Assembly: GCF_022436705.1 (NCBI RefSeq)
Contig: NZ_JAKUHT010000021.1
Coordinates: 1 to 64,000, forward strand
Direction: 5' to 3'
Source: Nocardioides sp. CFH 31398
GTDB lineage: Bacteria; Actinomycetota; Actinomycetes; Propionibacteriales; Nocardioidaceae
Length of the DNA stretch: 64,000 nt
The notes under the pieces were generated by a model, which worked only from the letters and a program-made list of their open reading frames with translations, had not been told where the DNA came from and did no database searches. A program made the translations under genes and the position numbers. Below, one piece after another: positions 7,620 through 16,407 of the stretch (its first letter is position 1; every line of letters starts with the position of its first letter).

Positions 7620-8549
7620 ATGCCTGCCTTCACCGCCGAGCCCTGGACCGCCCGCGACATCCCGAGCCAGCAGGGGAAGGTCGCTGTCGTCACGGGCGCG
7701 AACACCGGGCTGGGGCGCGAGACCGCCCGCGAGCTCGCCCGCGCGGGAGCGACCGTCGAGCTGGCCTGCCGCGACCACGCCAAGGGCACGGAGGCCATGG
7801 CCGACATCCACGCGGAGGTCCCCGGCGCCGACCTCCGCGTCCAGGAGCTCGACCTGTCGTCGCTCGACTCGGTGCGGACCGCCGCCGCCGACCTCTCCGA
7901 GCGCTACGACCGCATCGACCTGCTGATCAACAACGCGGGCGTCATGTACGTCAACCCGCGCCGGGAGACCGCCGACGGGTTCGAGCTGCAGATGGGTACC
8001 AACCACCTCGGCCACTTCGCCCTGACCGGCCTGCTGCTCGACCGCGTCCTGGCCGCGCCGGCCGGCCGGGTGGTGTCGGTGAGCAGCGTCGCCCACAAGA
8101 TCCGCTCGCGCATCGACTTCGACGACCTGCAGTTCACACGGCGCTACGACCGCGTCGCGGCGTACGGCCGGTCGAAGCTGGCGAACCTGCTCTTCACCTA
8201 CCGCCTCGACCGCCGGCTCCGCGACGCCGGCGCCCCGGCGATCGCGACCGCCGCGCACCCGGGCGTCGCCGCGACCGAGCTGGTCCGCAACCTGCCCGGT
8301 CCCCTGCGCCTCGGCGCCACCCTCGCCTCGCGCCTGCAGAACTCCGCCGCCGTCGGGGCGCTCGGCACCCTGCGCGCCGCGACCGACCCGGCCGCCGCGG
8401 GCGGCGACTACTTCGGACCCGCCGGGCCCGGCGAGGCCGTCGGCCTCCCCGTCTGGGTCGCCTCGACCGGCCGCTCCCACGACCCCGAGGCGCAGGACCG
8501 TCTCTGGGCGGCGTCGGAGGAGCTCACCGGGGTCACCTTCGAGGTCTGA
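7620..8549 (+). CDS. Short-chain dehydrogenase/reductase (retinol-dehydrogenase-like)
   Basis: 309 residues. The NAD(P) Gly motif is TGANTGLGRETA near 26-37, NNAGVMYVN near 104, the active-site Ser in VVSVSSVAHK and the catalytic YGRSK near 181-185. Length and the C-terminal extension match the oxidoreductase/light-dependent-reductase-like group of SDRs. TACCGT lies 6 bases before the ATG, suggesting a leaderless transcript. An alpha/beta hydrolase gene follows after 8 bases, so the two are likely co-expressed. Substrate unknown. Confidence 0.9.
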   Translation: MPAFTAEPWTARDIPSQQGKVAVVTGANTGLGRETARELARAGATVELACRDHAKGTEAMADIHAEVPGADLRVQELDLSSLDSVRTAAADLSERYDRIDLLINNAGVMYVNPRRETADGFELQMGTNHLGHFALTGLLLDRVLAAPAGRVVSVSSVAHKIRSRIDFDDLQFTRRYDRVAAYGRSKLANLLFTYRLDRRLRDAGAPAIATAAHPGVAATELVRNLPGPLRLGATLASRLQNSAAVGALGTLRAATDPAAAGGDYFGPAGPGEAVGLPVWVASTGRSHDPEAQDRLWAASEELTGVTFEV

Positions 8550-8557
8550 GGCCCGCC

Positions 8558-9388
8558 GTGCTGACGCCCGCTCCCCTGCGCAGGACGACGTCCTGGCGCG
8601 GCCGCATCGTGGCCTGGGACCGCCTCGGCTCCGGGCCGCCGCTGGTGATGCTGCACGGGACCCCGTGGTCCTCGGCGCTCTGGCGGCCGGTGGCCGACGT
8701 CCTGTCGGAGCGGTTCACGGTGCACCTGTGGGACATGCCCGGGTACGGCGCGTCCTCCAAGCACGTCGACCACCCCGTCGACCTGGCCACCCAGGGCGAG
8801 CTGTTCAGGCACCTGCTCGGCGAGTGGGGCCTCGAGCGGCCCCACGTCGTCGCCCACGACATCGGCGGCGCCGTGGCGCTGCGGGCACGCTTGCTGCACG
8901 GGGCGTCGTACGCCTCGCTGTGCCTGGTCGACGTCGTCGCGCTGCGGCCGTGGGGCTCGGAGTTCTTCACGCTGGTGAAGGAGCACGCCCCCGTGCTCCA
9001 GCAGCTGCCGCCGGCGATCCACCGCGGCGCGGTCGAGGCGTACGTGCGCGGCGCGAGCCACCGGGGTCTGCGGAACGAGGACCTCGCGGTGCTGGTCGAC
9101 CCGTGGACCGGTGAGGAGGGCCAGGCCGCCTTCTACCGCCAGGTCGCCCAGGCCGACGAGGCCCACACCGACGAGGTGGAGCCGTCGTACGGCGACCTCA
9201 CCGAGCCGTTCCACGTGGTGTGGGGCGCCGAGGACACCTGGATCCCGGTCGACCGCGCCCATCGCTTGGCGTCCCTCGTCCCGCGCGCAACGGTCACGGT
9301 CGTGCCGGGCGCGGGCCATCTCATTCACCTCGACGCCCCCGAGGCGCTGACCGCGGAGCTGGTGCGGTGGACGGAGAGCGTCCGCTGA
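8558..9388 (+). CDS. Alpha/beta hydrolase with an Asp nucleophile elbow (epoxide hydrolase/dehalogenase-like)
   Basis: 276 residues from GTG 8558. Oxyanion HGTP near 33, nucleophile elbow VVAHDIGGAV with Asp near 101 in place of Ser, acid Asp in WGAEDTW near 224 and His in GAGHLIH near 254. Asp as nucleophile is the rule in haloalkane dehalogenases, fluoroacetate dehalogenases and soluble epoxide hydrolases, so the enzyme probably opens epoxides or C-halogen bonds rather than simple esters. It is downstream of, and probably co-transcribed with, the SDR gene. The closest functional class needs a phylogeny. Confidence 0.82.
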   Translation: MLTPAPLRRTTSWRGRIVAWDRLGSGPPLVMLHGTPWSSALWRPVADVLSERFTVHLWDMPGYGASSKHVDHPVDLATQGELFRHLLGEWGLERPHVVAHDIGGAVALRARLLHGASYASLCLVDVVALRPWGSEFFTLVKEHAPVLQQLPPAIHRGAVEAYVRGASHRGLRNEDLAVLVDPWTGEEGQAAFYRQVAQADEAHTDEVEPSYGDLTEPFHVVWGAEDTWIPVDRAHRLASLVPRATVTVVPGAGHLIHLDAPEALTAELVRWTESVR

Positions 9389-9428
9389 GACCGCCGGGCC
9401 CCCGGCGTACCCGGCGTCCCCGGGCCCC

Positions 9429-10532
9429 TCACGGACGGTGGGTGACCGTCCACCACTGCTGGGGCTGCTCGATGCCGCGGAGCCCGGCCGACCCACCGGG
9501 GGCAAGGTCCCACCCGTCGTCCACGAGCCCGTCACGCGCCGCGGCGTCGCAGACGAGCGCGCCGGGCTCGGCGTGCGGCGTGAGGCGGGCGGCCAGGTTG
9601 ACCGGCCGCCCGAGCACGTCGCCGGCACTCTGGAGGACCTCGCCGTGCGCCATCGCCGCCCGGACCGGAGGCAGACCCTCGCGCTCCGCGGCCTCGTGGA
9701 GCCCGAGCAGCACCGACGCGACCTCGGACGGCGTGGGTCCGACGACCATGACGGCGTCGCCGATGCTCTTGACGACGCGCACCCGGCCCCCCGCGACGTC
9801 CAGGGCGGTCGCGGTGAGGCGCTCGCTGAGCAGACCGATCTCGTCCGGCTGCGACGCCTCGGAGAAACGGGTGAAGCCGACGAGGTCGGCGAACCCGACA
9901 CTCAACGGCCGCCCCTGACCGAGCCTGCCCTCCCGCTGGAGGTGGGTCTCGACGAAGTCGCCGGTGACCTGTTGGAGCAGGTGCACGCGGAGGGAGTACT
10001 CGAGCACCGGCACGAGCAGCGGGACGAGGTCGTCGACGGCGAACGCCAGGAGCGCCGCGAGCTCGGACTCCGGCGTCCCGGGTGAGGCGTACGCCGTCCC
10101 CGCGATCAGGCGCATCGTCGCGGCGAGGTCGGACATGCCGCGGGCGAGGACCCGGTTGATCTCCAGGACGGCGTCACCGGCGATGCCCCCGTCGACGGCC
10201 TGGGCGGCGTGGCGCAGGGCGTCGAGGTCGGTCTCGGCGAGCGCGACCTCGTCGGGGTCGACGGCGGGCAGTCCGATGGTCTCCCGCATGCGGACCAGGA
10301 GGTCGACGGGCAACCCCGTCTCGCGGGACGCGTCGCGCAGGGTGTGCCGGGCCGCGCCCGGCGACAGGGCGCGTGTCAGGGGCAGCAGGACGAGGCGCTC
10401 CTGCCGGTGCGCCTCGCGGATCTCCTCCTCGGTCGCCCCGTCCTCCCGGAGGCGGCCGACGAGGGCTCGGCGGGCGTCCCGCTCGGCGCCCTCCAGGCCC
10501 TCGAGCAGGTCCGCGTCGCCCTCGTCGACCAT
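9429..10532 (-). CDS. Class III adenylate/guanylate cyclase with N-terminal helical domain
   Basis: 367 residues from ATG 10532, 11 bases after the aldehyde dehydrogenase stop, with GAGGGG at correct spacing. The C-terminal cyclase homology domain (about 205-360) has the first metal Asp in VGFADLVGFTRFSE near 215, the second in SIGDAVMVVG near 258, and transition-state residues in LGRPVNLAARLT. The N-terminal 200 residues are helical and charged, like the autoinhibitory/pH-sensor-type domains of actinobacterial cyclases. No membrane segment is seen. It should make cAMP in the cytosol. It is the last gene of the minus-strand run that contains the polyketide operon, and may simply be read through from it. 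Confidence 0.88.
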   Translation of the reverse strand: MVDEGDADLLEGLEGAERDARRALVGRLREDGATEEEIREAHRQERLVLLPLTRALSPGAARHTLRDASRETGLPVDLLVRMRETIGLPAVDPDEVALAETDLDALRHAAQAVDGGIAGDAVLEINRVLARGMSDLAATMRLIAGTAYASPGTPESELAALLAFAVDDLVPLLVPVLEYSLRVHLLQQVTGDFVETHLQREGRLGQGRPLSVGFADLVGFTRFSEASQPDEIGLLSERLTATALDVAGGRVRVVKSIGDAVMVVGPTPSEVASVLLGLHEAAEREGLPPVRAAMAHGEVLQSAGDVLGRPVNLAARLTPHAEPGALVCDAAARDGLVDDGWDLAPGGSAGLRGIEQPQQWWTVTHRP

Positions 10533-10543
10533 CGGATCGCCCC

Positions 10544-11995
10544 TCAGAACGGGTAGTGCCGCTCCCCGGTCTGGACCGTGATCCAGCGCAGGTCGGTGAA
10601 CTCGTGGACGCCGGCGAGCCCGCCGAAGCGGCCCCAGCCGGACGCCTTGACGCCCCCGAACGGCATCTGGGCCTCGTCGTGGACGGTCGGGCCGTTGACG
10701 TGGCAGATGCCGGAGTCGATGCGGTGGGCGACGTCGAGGGCGCGGGCGGCGTCGCGGCCGAAGACGGCGGCGGAGAGGCCGTACTCGGTGTCGTTCGCGG
10801 CCTCGACGGCCTCGTCGACGCCACGGACGCGGCGCACGGACTTCACGGGCCCGAAGGACTCCTCCGACCAGATCTTCATCTCGGGGGTGACGTCGACGAC
10901 GAGGGTCGGCTCCATCAGCGTGCTCTCCGCCTTGCCGCCCGTGGCCAGCGTGGCGCCCTTGGCGAGCGCGTCGTCGATGAGGGCGTTGCAGCGCTCGACG
11001 GTGGAGGCGTCGACGACGGACCCGAGGACGACGTGGCCGGTGGGGTCGCCGGTGGGCAGCGACGAGGCCTTGGCGGCGAGCTTCTCGACGAACTCGTCGG
11101 CGATCGCCTCGTCGACGATGATCCGCTCCGTCGACATGCAGATCTGTCCCGAGTTCGCGAAGGCGCCGAACGCCGCTCCGTTGACCGCGGCGTCGACGTC
11201 CGCGTCGTCGAGGACGACGAGCGGGGCCTTGCCGCCCAGCTCGAGCACGCTCGGGGTGAGGTGCTCGCCGCAGAGGCGGCCGATGATGCGGCCGACGGGG
11301 GTGGAGCCGGTGAAGTTCACACGGCGGACGGCGGGGTGGGCGATCATGGCCTCGACCACTGCGGCGGCGTCCTCGGGCGCGTGGCTGACGAAGTTGACGA
11401 CACCGTCCGGCAGGCCGGCGGCGAGCAGCGCGTCGACGATGAGGCGGTGGATGCGGGGGCACTTCTCGCTGGCCTTGAAGACCACGGTGTTGCCGACCGC
11501 GAGGGGCGTGGCCAGGGCGCGGACGCCGAGGATCACCGGCGCGTTCCACGGCGCCATGCCGAGGACGACGCCCGCGGGCTGCCGGACGGCCATGGCGAGG
11601 CTGCCGGGCACGTTCGACGGCACGGTCTCGCCGCGCACCTGGGTGGTCAGCGCGGCGGCCTCCCGGAGCATCCCGGCGGCGAGGCCGACGTTGAACTGGC
11701 CCCAGTGGCCGGGCGAGCCGGTCTCGGCGACGGTCGCGGCGACGACGTCGTCGGTCATCGCCTCGAGGCGGTCGGCGGCGGCCGACAGCAGGGCCCGACG
11801 CTCGCCGGGGCTCGTCGCGGCCCACGCGGGGAACGCCGCGGCGGCGGCCTCGACGGCGGCGACGGCGTCGTCGACGGTCGCCGCGGCGGCCACGCTGGCG
11901 ACCTCGCCGGTGACGGGGTTGATCCGGTCGACGGTGGCGCCGCCGGTGGCGTCGCGGTCCTGGCCGCCGATGGACAGCTGGACGGTGGTGCTCAT
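10544..11995 (-). CDS. Aldehyde dehydrogenase (benzaldehyde/salicylaldehyde/vanillin-type)
   Basis: 483 residues. ATG 11995 overlaps the idi stop (ATGA). ALDH hallmarks: GMAPWNAPV near 148, the NAD-binding FTGSTPVGR near 222, catalytic Glu in LELGGKAP near 252 and catalytic Cys in NSGQICMSTER near 285. The SGQICMS and WNAP contexts resemble aromatic-aldehyde dehydrogenases. Being stop-start coupled to idi and the polyketide operon it could oxidise an aldehyde intermediate or detoxify one; alternatively it is an unrelated passenger at the 3' end. Family certain, pathway role uncertain. Confidence 0.9.
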   Translation of the reverse strand: MSTTVQLSIGGQDRDATGGATVDRINPVTGEVASVAAAATVDDAVAAVEAAAAAFPAWAATSPGERRALLSAAADRLEAMTDDVVAATVAETGSPGHWGQFNVGLAAGMLREAAALTTQVRGETVPSNVPGSLAMAVRQPAGVVLGMAPWNAPVILGVRALATPLAVGNTVVFKASEKCPRIHRLIVDALLAAGLPDGVVNFVSHAPEDAAAVVEAMIAHPAVRRVNFTGSTPVGRIIGRLCGEHLTPSVLELGGKAPLVVLDDADVDAAVNGAAFGAFANSGQICMSTERIIVDEAIADEFVEKLAAKASSLPTGDPTGHVVLGSVVDASTVERCNALIDDALAKGATLATGGKAESTLMEPTLVVDVTPEMKIWSEESFGPVKSVRRVRGVDEAVEAANDTEYGLSAAVFGRDAARALDVAHRIDSGICHVNGPTVHDEAQMPFGGVKASGWGRFGGLAGVHEFTDLRWITVQTGERHYPF

Positions 11996-12597
11996 GCGGG
12001 CTCCTCGATGAAGGGACGGCGTGCTGCGGGGGGCAGCACGGACGGGTCTGCGGCGGGGGCGTCTCGGGGGTCCTCGGGCAGCTGCGCGACCTGGTCGCGG
12101 CACCACGGACTGATGGGTCGGGTGCCGTCCAGCACGGCGCGGCGGAACTCCGCCCAAGGCTCCCAGACCGCCTCCTCGACCTCGGCGGGGTCGGCGACGA
12201 CGGGACCCGTCGCGACCGCCGTGTAGACGGGGCACATCTCGTTCTCGACGACCCCGTTGGCCATCACCGCGCGGTAGCGGAACGCCGGCAGCGCGAGCCG
12301 CACGTCGGCGACCTCCACCCCGATCTCCTGCGGTGCCCGGCGGCGGACGGCGTCCTCGGGCGTCTCGCCGGGCCCGGGGTGGCCGCAGAAGCTGTTGGTC
12401 CACTCCCCCGGCCAGGTCGGCTTGTGGAGCGCCCGCTGGGTGACCAGCACCCGTCCCTCCTCGTCGAAGACGTAGCAGGAGAACGCGAGGTGCAGCGGGG
12501 TCGCGGCGTGGTGCACGCCGGCCTTGGCGGTGGTGCCGAGCGCCTCGCCGGCCTCGTCGAGCAGGACGACGAGCTCCTGGGTCACGGCCGCGGTCAT
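11992..12597 (-). CDS. idi: Isopentenyl-diphosphate delta-isomerase, type 1
   Basis: 201 residues. Type 1 (Nudix-fold) IDI: active-site Cys in WTNSFCGHPGPGE near 67, catalytic Glu in NGVVENEMCPVY near 115, and a degenerate Nudix helix VRRRAPQEIGV. It interconverts IPP and DMAPP, the precursors of geranyl and longer prenyl diphosphates. Placed in an operon with a UbiA prenyltransferase and a geranylgeranyl-reductase homologue, it probably balances the prenyl supply for the neighbouring pathway. It overlaps the aldehyde dehydrogenase by 4 bases and follows the FAD monooxygenase by 28. Confidence 0.93.
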   Translation of the reverse strand: MTAAVTQELVVLLDEAGEALGTTAKAGVHHAATPLHLAFSCYVFDEEGRVLVTQRALHKPTWPGEWTNSFCGHPGPGETPEDAVRRRAPQEIGVEVADVRLALPAFRYRAVMANGVVENEMCPVYTAVATGPVVADPAEVEEAVWEPWAEFRRAVLDGTRPISPWCRDQVAQLPEDPRDAPAADPSVLPPAARRPFIEEPA

Positions 12598-12625
12598 GGG
12601 GTCCTCGTCTCTGTCGCGGTCTCGG

Positions 12626-13651
12626 TCACGCCGGCCTCGCCAGCTGGTCGACGGCCCAGTCGAACGCCCAGGGCAGGCGGCGGGCCGCGGGCACGATCCG
12701 GGTGCGCACCGGGGCGGGGCGGGTCGCGGTCAGCAGGCCCGCGGTGAGCAGGTCGTGGCGTCGGGTCAGCCGGCGCCAGGTCCGTTCGTACGACGCCGGA
12801 CGGTCGGCGGCGACCGCCGCCACGGCCGCCTCGGCCTGCGCGAGGCCGAGGGCGAGGCCCTCGCCCGTGAGGGCGTCGACGTACCCCGCGGCGTCCCCGA
12901 CCAGCAGGACCCGGCCGGCGACGCGGGCCCGGGTGCGCTGCCGCAGGGGGCCCGCTCCGCGCACCGGCCCGGCCTCGGCGGTGGCCACGCGCTCGGCGAG
13001 CTCGCCGAAGAACGGCAGCAGGGCGGCCAGCGGGCGGCGGTCGGTGGTCAGCACCGCCACGCCGACCAGGTCGGGCGCCACCGGCGTCACGTACGCCTCG
13101 CCGACGGCGCTCCAGTGCACCTCGACGTGGCTGCTCCAGGGCGGGGCGACGAGGTGGAGTCGCTGTCCGTAGCGCCGGGGCGTCCGCCCGCGGGGCGCCT
13201 CCAGCCCGGTCAGGCGCCGGACGGCGGAGTGCAGGCCGTCGGCGGCGACGAGGTGGCGCACCGGCTCGGAGTCCACGAGCACGTGGTCGGCGGCGTTCTC
13301 CACCGTCCGCACCCGCCGCTCGACGACCGGGATGCCCGCCGCCGCGACGGCGTCGCGCAGGGCCGCGTGGAGCGTCGTGCGACGGACGCCGCGGCCTGGC
13401 CCGGCGCGGAAGTCGGCCCGGGCCTCGGTGCCGCCACCGCGGTAGCGGATGCCGAGCAGGTCGACGCCGGGCGGGTCCACGCCGAGGTCCGCCAGGGCCG
13501 CGACGGCGCCGGGCATGAGGCCCTCGCCGCAGGCCTTGTCGACGACCCCGGCGCGGGGCTCGCGGACCTCCACGTCGAGCCCGGCGCGGGCGGCGTGGAG
13601 CGCGGTGGCCAGGCCGACGGGCCCGCCGCCGGCGACGACGAGGTCACGCAC
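12626..13651 (-). CDS. FAD-dependent monooxygenase/oxidoreductase (SrsC/AgqC-like position)
   Basis: 341 residues. The N-terminal Rossmann motif GGGPVGLATALHAARAGLDV binds FAD; KACGEGLMPGAV near 40 and GDAAGYVDALTGEGL near 245 are typical of the geranylgeranyl-reductase/PHBH superfamily. The start overlaps the ICMT gene by 8 bases. In type III PKS operons that make methylated phenolic lipids (srsABC in Streptomyces griseus) a flavoprotein hydroxylase follows the synthase and methyltransferase and hydroxylates the ring. That is the most likely role here, giving a hydroquinone or quinone; a reductase role is the alternative because of its superfamily. Confidence 0.85.
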   Translation of the reverse strand: MRDLVVAGGGPVGLATALHAARAGLDVEVREPRAGVVDKACGEGLMPGAVAALADLGVDPPGVDLLGIRYRGGGTEARADFRAGPGRGVRRTTLHAALRDAVAAAGIPVVERRVRTVENAADHVLVDSEPVRHLVAADGLHSAVRRLTGLEAPRGRTPRRYGQRLHLVAPPWSSHVEVHWSAVGEAYVTPVAPDLVGVAVLTTDRRPLAALLPFFGELAERVATAEAGPVRGAGPLRQRTRARVAGRVLLVGDAAGYVDALTGEGLALGLAQAEAAVAAVAADRPASYERTWRRLTRRHDLLTAGLLTATRPAPVRTRIVPAARRLPWAFDWAVDQLARPA

Positions 13652-14159
13652 GGGCCAGCGCCCTGGTCTCGACCCGCAGCCGCACCGTCAGCAGCGCGGC
13701 GTTGAGGACGGTGAAGACGAGCGCCGTGATCCAGGCGCCGCCCACCAGGGGCAGCGCGACGCCCTCCACGACGACCGCGACGTAGTTGGGGTGGGAGAAG
13801 AAGCGGTAGGGCCCACCGGTCACCAGTCCGCCGCCGGGGACCACGATCACGCGGGTGTTCCACTGCCTGCCCAGCGTGGTGATGCACCACCAGCGCAGCC
13901 CCTGGGCCGCGACCACGAGGGCGAGCATGGTCCACACCAGTGGTCCCGGCGGCTCCGGGCGGCGCACCCAGACCTCGACGAGCGCACCGAGGAGGAAGCC
14001 GGTGTGGAGCACGACCATCACCGGGTAGTGCCCCTGCCCGGACTCGACGCCGCCGCGGGCGAAGGCCCAGGCCGCGTTGCGCTTGCTGACCACGAGCTCC
14101 GCCACCCGCTCGAGACCGACGAGCAGGACGAGCACGGTGAAGCCGACCGCCAGGGTCAC
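13644..14159 (-). CDS. Isoprenylcysteine carboxyl methyltransferase (ICMT) family membrane methyltransferase
   Basis: 171 residues with about four membrane helices. The C-terminal half has the ICMT/PEMT SAM-binding pattern: [17 protein letters not shown] near 110-126 and a downstream Glu before the last helices. Proteins of this family next to bacterial type III PKS genes (SrsB, BpsB, AgqB) methylate the phenolic or pyrone hydroxyl of the polyketide lipid at the membrane. ATG 14159 overlaps the PKS stop (ATGA), so synthase and methyltransferase are made together. Substrate assignment is by analogy; family assignment is firm. Confidence 0.88.
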   Translation of the reverse strand: MTLAVGFTVLVLLVGLERVAELVVSKRNAAWAFARGGVESGQGHYPVMVVLHTGFLLGALVEVWVRRPEPPGPLVWTMLALVVAAQGLRWWCITTLGRQWNTRVIVVPGGGLVTGGPYRFFSHPNYVAVVVEGVALPLVGGAWITALVFTVLNAALLTVRLRVETRALARA

Positions 14160-15256
14160 GCGGCCTCACCCGCCCCGGGAACCCGCAGCAGCACCAGCTC
14201 GGAGCAGAACCCCGGGCCCATCGCCATGAGGATCCCCCAGGAGCCGGGCGCCGGCGGGCGGGTCCGCAGCGTGTCGGCCAGCACGTGGAGCACCGACGCG
14301 GACGACAGGTTGCCGATGTCGGCGAGCGAGTCGCGGGTGAGCTGCACGTCCCACGGCTCCAGGCCGAGCGCGTGCTGCAGCGCGTCGATGACCTTGGGGC
14401 CACCGGGGTGGCAGACCCACCAGGACACGTCGTCCCGCGTGAGGTCGTGGTCGGCGAGGAAGGCGTCGACGTCGCCGCCGACGTACGCCTCGACGAGGTC
14501 GGGCACGTCGGCGCCGAGCACGATCCGCAGGCCGGTGGCGGCGACGTCGAAGCCCATGGTCCGCTCGGAGTCCGGGTAGAGCCGGCTGCGGGAGTCGACC
14601 ACCTGCGGCGCGTCGGGGGTGCCGCGGTTCGCCCCGCCCATGACGACGGCGGCGGCGCCGTCACCGAACAGCCCGCTGGCGACGAGGTTCGGCACCGACG
14701 CGTCGTCCCGCTGCACCGTCAGCGAGCACAGCTCGACCGAGACGAGGACGGCGACGTGGTCGGGGTGGCCGACGAGGTGGTCGGCGACCCGCGCGGTCCC
14801 GGCCGCGCCGGCCACGCAGCCGAGGCCGACGAGCGGGACGCGGCGCACGTCGGGGCGCAGCCCGACCGCGGCGGCGATCCGCGCGTCGAGCGACGGGATC
14901 GCGAGCCCGGTGACGGTGGTGGTGACGACCAGGTCGACGTCGGACGGCGTCAGGTCGGCCGCCTTCAGCGCGTCCTGCAGCGCCTGCGCGCCGAGCTTCA
15001 CCGCGTTCTCGATGAAGAGGTCGTTGGCGTGCCCGAAGTCGCGGAGCCCGGCGTACGTCTCGAGGGGGACGGCGAGGTGCCGGTGCGCGACCCCGGCGTT
15101 GGCGTGGAAGCGGCGCAGCAACCGCGCGTCGACGTTCGCCTCGGGCGCGACGATGACGTCGGCGAACGCGTCGGTGATCGTCGCCTGGTCGTAGCGGTGC
15201 TCCGGGAGGGCGCCTCGCACGGCGAGCACCCGCGGGCCGGCTGCTGCTGCGGTCAT
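14156..15256 (-). CDS. Type III polyketide synthase (chalcone-synthase-like)
   Basis: 366 residues with a complete catalytic triad: Cys147 in [11 protein letters not shown], His283 in [10 protein letters not shown] and Asn316 in DIGNLSSAS; the C-terminal [12 protein letters not shown] corresponds to the GFG loop region. It should extend an acyl starter with malonyl-CoA units to an alkylresorcinol, alkylpyrone or related ring. Neighbours argue for a long-chain phenolic lipid: membrane methyltransferase, flavin hydroxylase and UbiA prenyltransferase are all stop-start coupled to it. The start overlaps the reductase stop by 4 bases. Chain length and cyclisation mode cannot be read from sequence alone. 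Confidence 0.95.
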   Translation of the reverse strand: MTAAAAGPRVLAVRGALPEHRYDQATITDAFADVIVAPEANVDARLLRRFHANAGVAHRHLAVPLETYAGLRDFGHANDLFIENAVKLGAQALQDALKAADLTPSDVDLVVTTTVTGLAIPSLDARIAAAVGLRPDVRRVPLVGLGCVAGAAGTARVADHLVGHPDHVAVLVSVELCSLTVQRDDASVPNLVASGLFGDGAAAVVMGGANRGTPDAPQVVDSRSRLYPDSERTMGFDVAATGLRIVLGADVPDLVEAYVGGDVDAFLADHDLTRDDVSWWVCHPGGPKVIDALQHALGLEPWDVQLTRDSLADIGNLSSASVLHVLADTLRTRPPAPGSWGILMAMGPGFCSELVLLRVPGAGEAA

Positions 15257-16407
15257 CGCCTGCTCCTGTTCGCGAGGCCCGTGAGCAGTCCGCCCGCGAG
15301 CCGTGGGGTGATGCGTCCGCGACCCAGACCGAGCTCGACGAGGTCGTCGAACGCGAGGGGGTCGCGCCGGGCCGCCTGGATCCCGGCGACCACGACCCGC
15401 GGTACCCCGGACAGCCGGGCCGCGGTGGCCGTGTGCTTGAGGTGGGTCCCGAGCAGCCGTCGCACGTCGCGACGGTACGCGGCCCCGGCACCGGGCGCGT
15501 CACGCTCACGTAACGCCGTCACGGCGGCCCGGCCGGCGGCCAGGCCGGTGGCGACGGCGTAGTAGATGCCCTCGCCGGTCATGGGGTTGATCAGGCCGGA
15601 CGCGTCGCCCGCCAGGAGCACGGGGCCGTCGGGCTGGTGCCAGCGCCACCCCGACAGCGGCAGGTGGTGCGCCTTCCACGAGCCGGGCACGCCGTCCTCG
15701 GAGGCGCCGGGAAGCAGCCGCTCGAGCTCCTCCGTCATCACGGCGCGGGTCGGCGGGCCGCCGCGCTCGTTGCCGAGCAGCTCGCCGTACCCGACGTTGG
15801 TCAGGCCGTCGCCGCGGTCGAAGGCCCAGGCGTACGACGGCTGGCGGCGCTCGCCGTACCGGATCACCTGGGCGTTCGCCCACTCCGGCCGGGTCGGGAC
15901 GTACCCGCGCAGAGCCAGCGCCCGGCGCTGGGGCCGGCCCCCGACGACGCTCCGGCGCACCGCCGAGTGGGCGCCGTCCGCGCCCACCACGACCGCGGCG
16001 TGCTCGCCCGCGAGCGAGACGCCGTCCGCGGAGACCGTCACGGCGTCCACCTTCGCCCGGCGCAGCTCCGCGCCGGCGTCGACGGCCCGCTCGACGAGGC
16101 GCGCGTCGAACACCTCCCGGGGGATCACCCACACCGGGCGCGACAGCGGGCGGGCGACGCTCGCGCCACCGAGGGCGAGCTCGAGGCGGCGCATCGGCCG
16201 CCAGCCGTCCGCGACCCCGGTGACGCCCGCCCCGGCGAGGGCCTCGAAGACGTGCGGGGCGATGCCGTCGCCGCACACCTTGTCGCGCGGGAAGTCGGCG
16301 CGGTCGAGGAGCAGCACCCGCAGGCCGGGCTCCGCGGAGAGCGCGCCGAGCGCCGCGGCGCTGCCGGCCGGTCCGGCGCCGACGACGACGAGGTCCCAGC
16401 TGGTCAT
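15253..16407 (-). CDS. Geranylgeranyl reductase family FAD-dependent oxidoreductase
   Basis: 384 residues from ATG 16407, overlapping the UbiA stop (ATGA). FAD site [14 protein letters not shown] at 10-23, the family loop [14 protein letters not shown] near 41-54, and [19 protein letters not shown] near 285 that binds the flavin pyrophosphate in geranylgeranyl reductases. These enzymes hydrogenate prenyl double bonds of diphosphates or prenylated rings. Between a prenyltransferase and the polyketide synthase it could produce a partly saturated (for example dihydrogeranyl) side chain. It is a diverged paralogue of the FAD enzyme at 12626-13651. Confidence 0.9.
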   Translation of the reverse strand: MTSWDLVVVGAGPAGSAAALGALSAEPGLRVLLLDRADFPRDKVCGDGIAPHVFEALAGAGVTGVADGWRPMRRLELALGGASVARPLSRPVWVIPREVFDARLVERAVDAGAELRRAKVDAVTVSADGVSLAGEHAAVVVGADGAHSAVRRSVVGGRPQRRALALRGYVPTRPEWANAQVIRYGERRQPSYAWAFDRGDGLTNVGYGELLGNERGGPPTRAVMTEELERLLPGASEDGVPGSWKAHHLPLSGWRWHQPDGPVLLAGDASGLINPMTGEGIYYAVATGLAAGRAAVTALRERDAPGAGAAYRRDVRRLLGTHLKHTATAARLSGVPRVVVAGIQAARRDPLAFDDLVELGLGRGRITPRLAGGLLTGLANRSRR

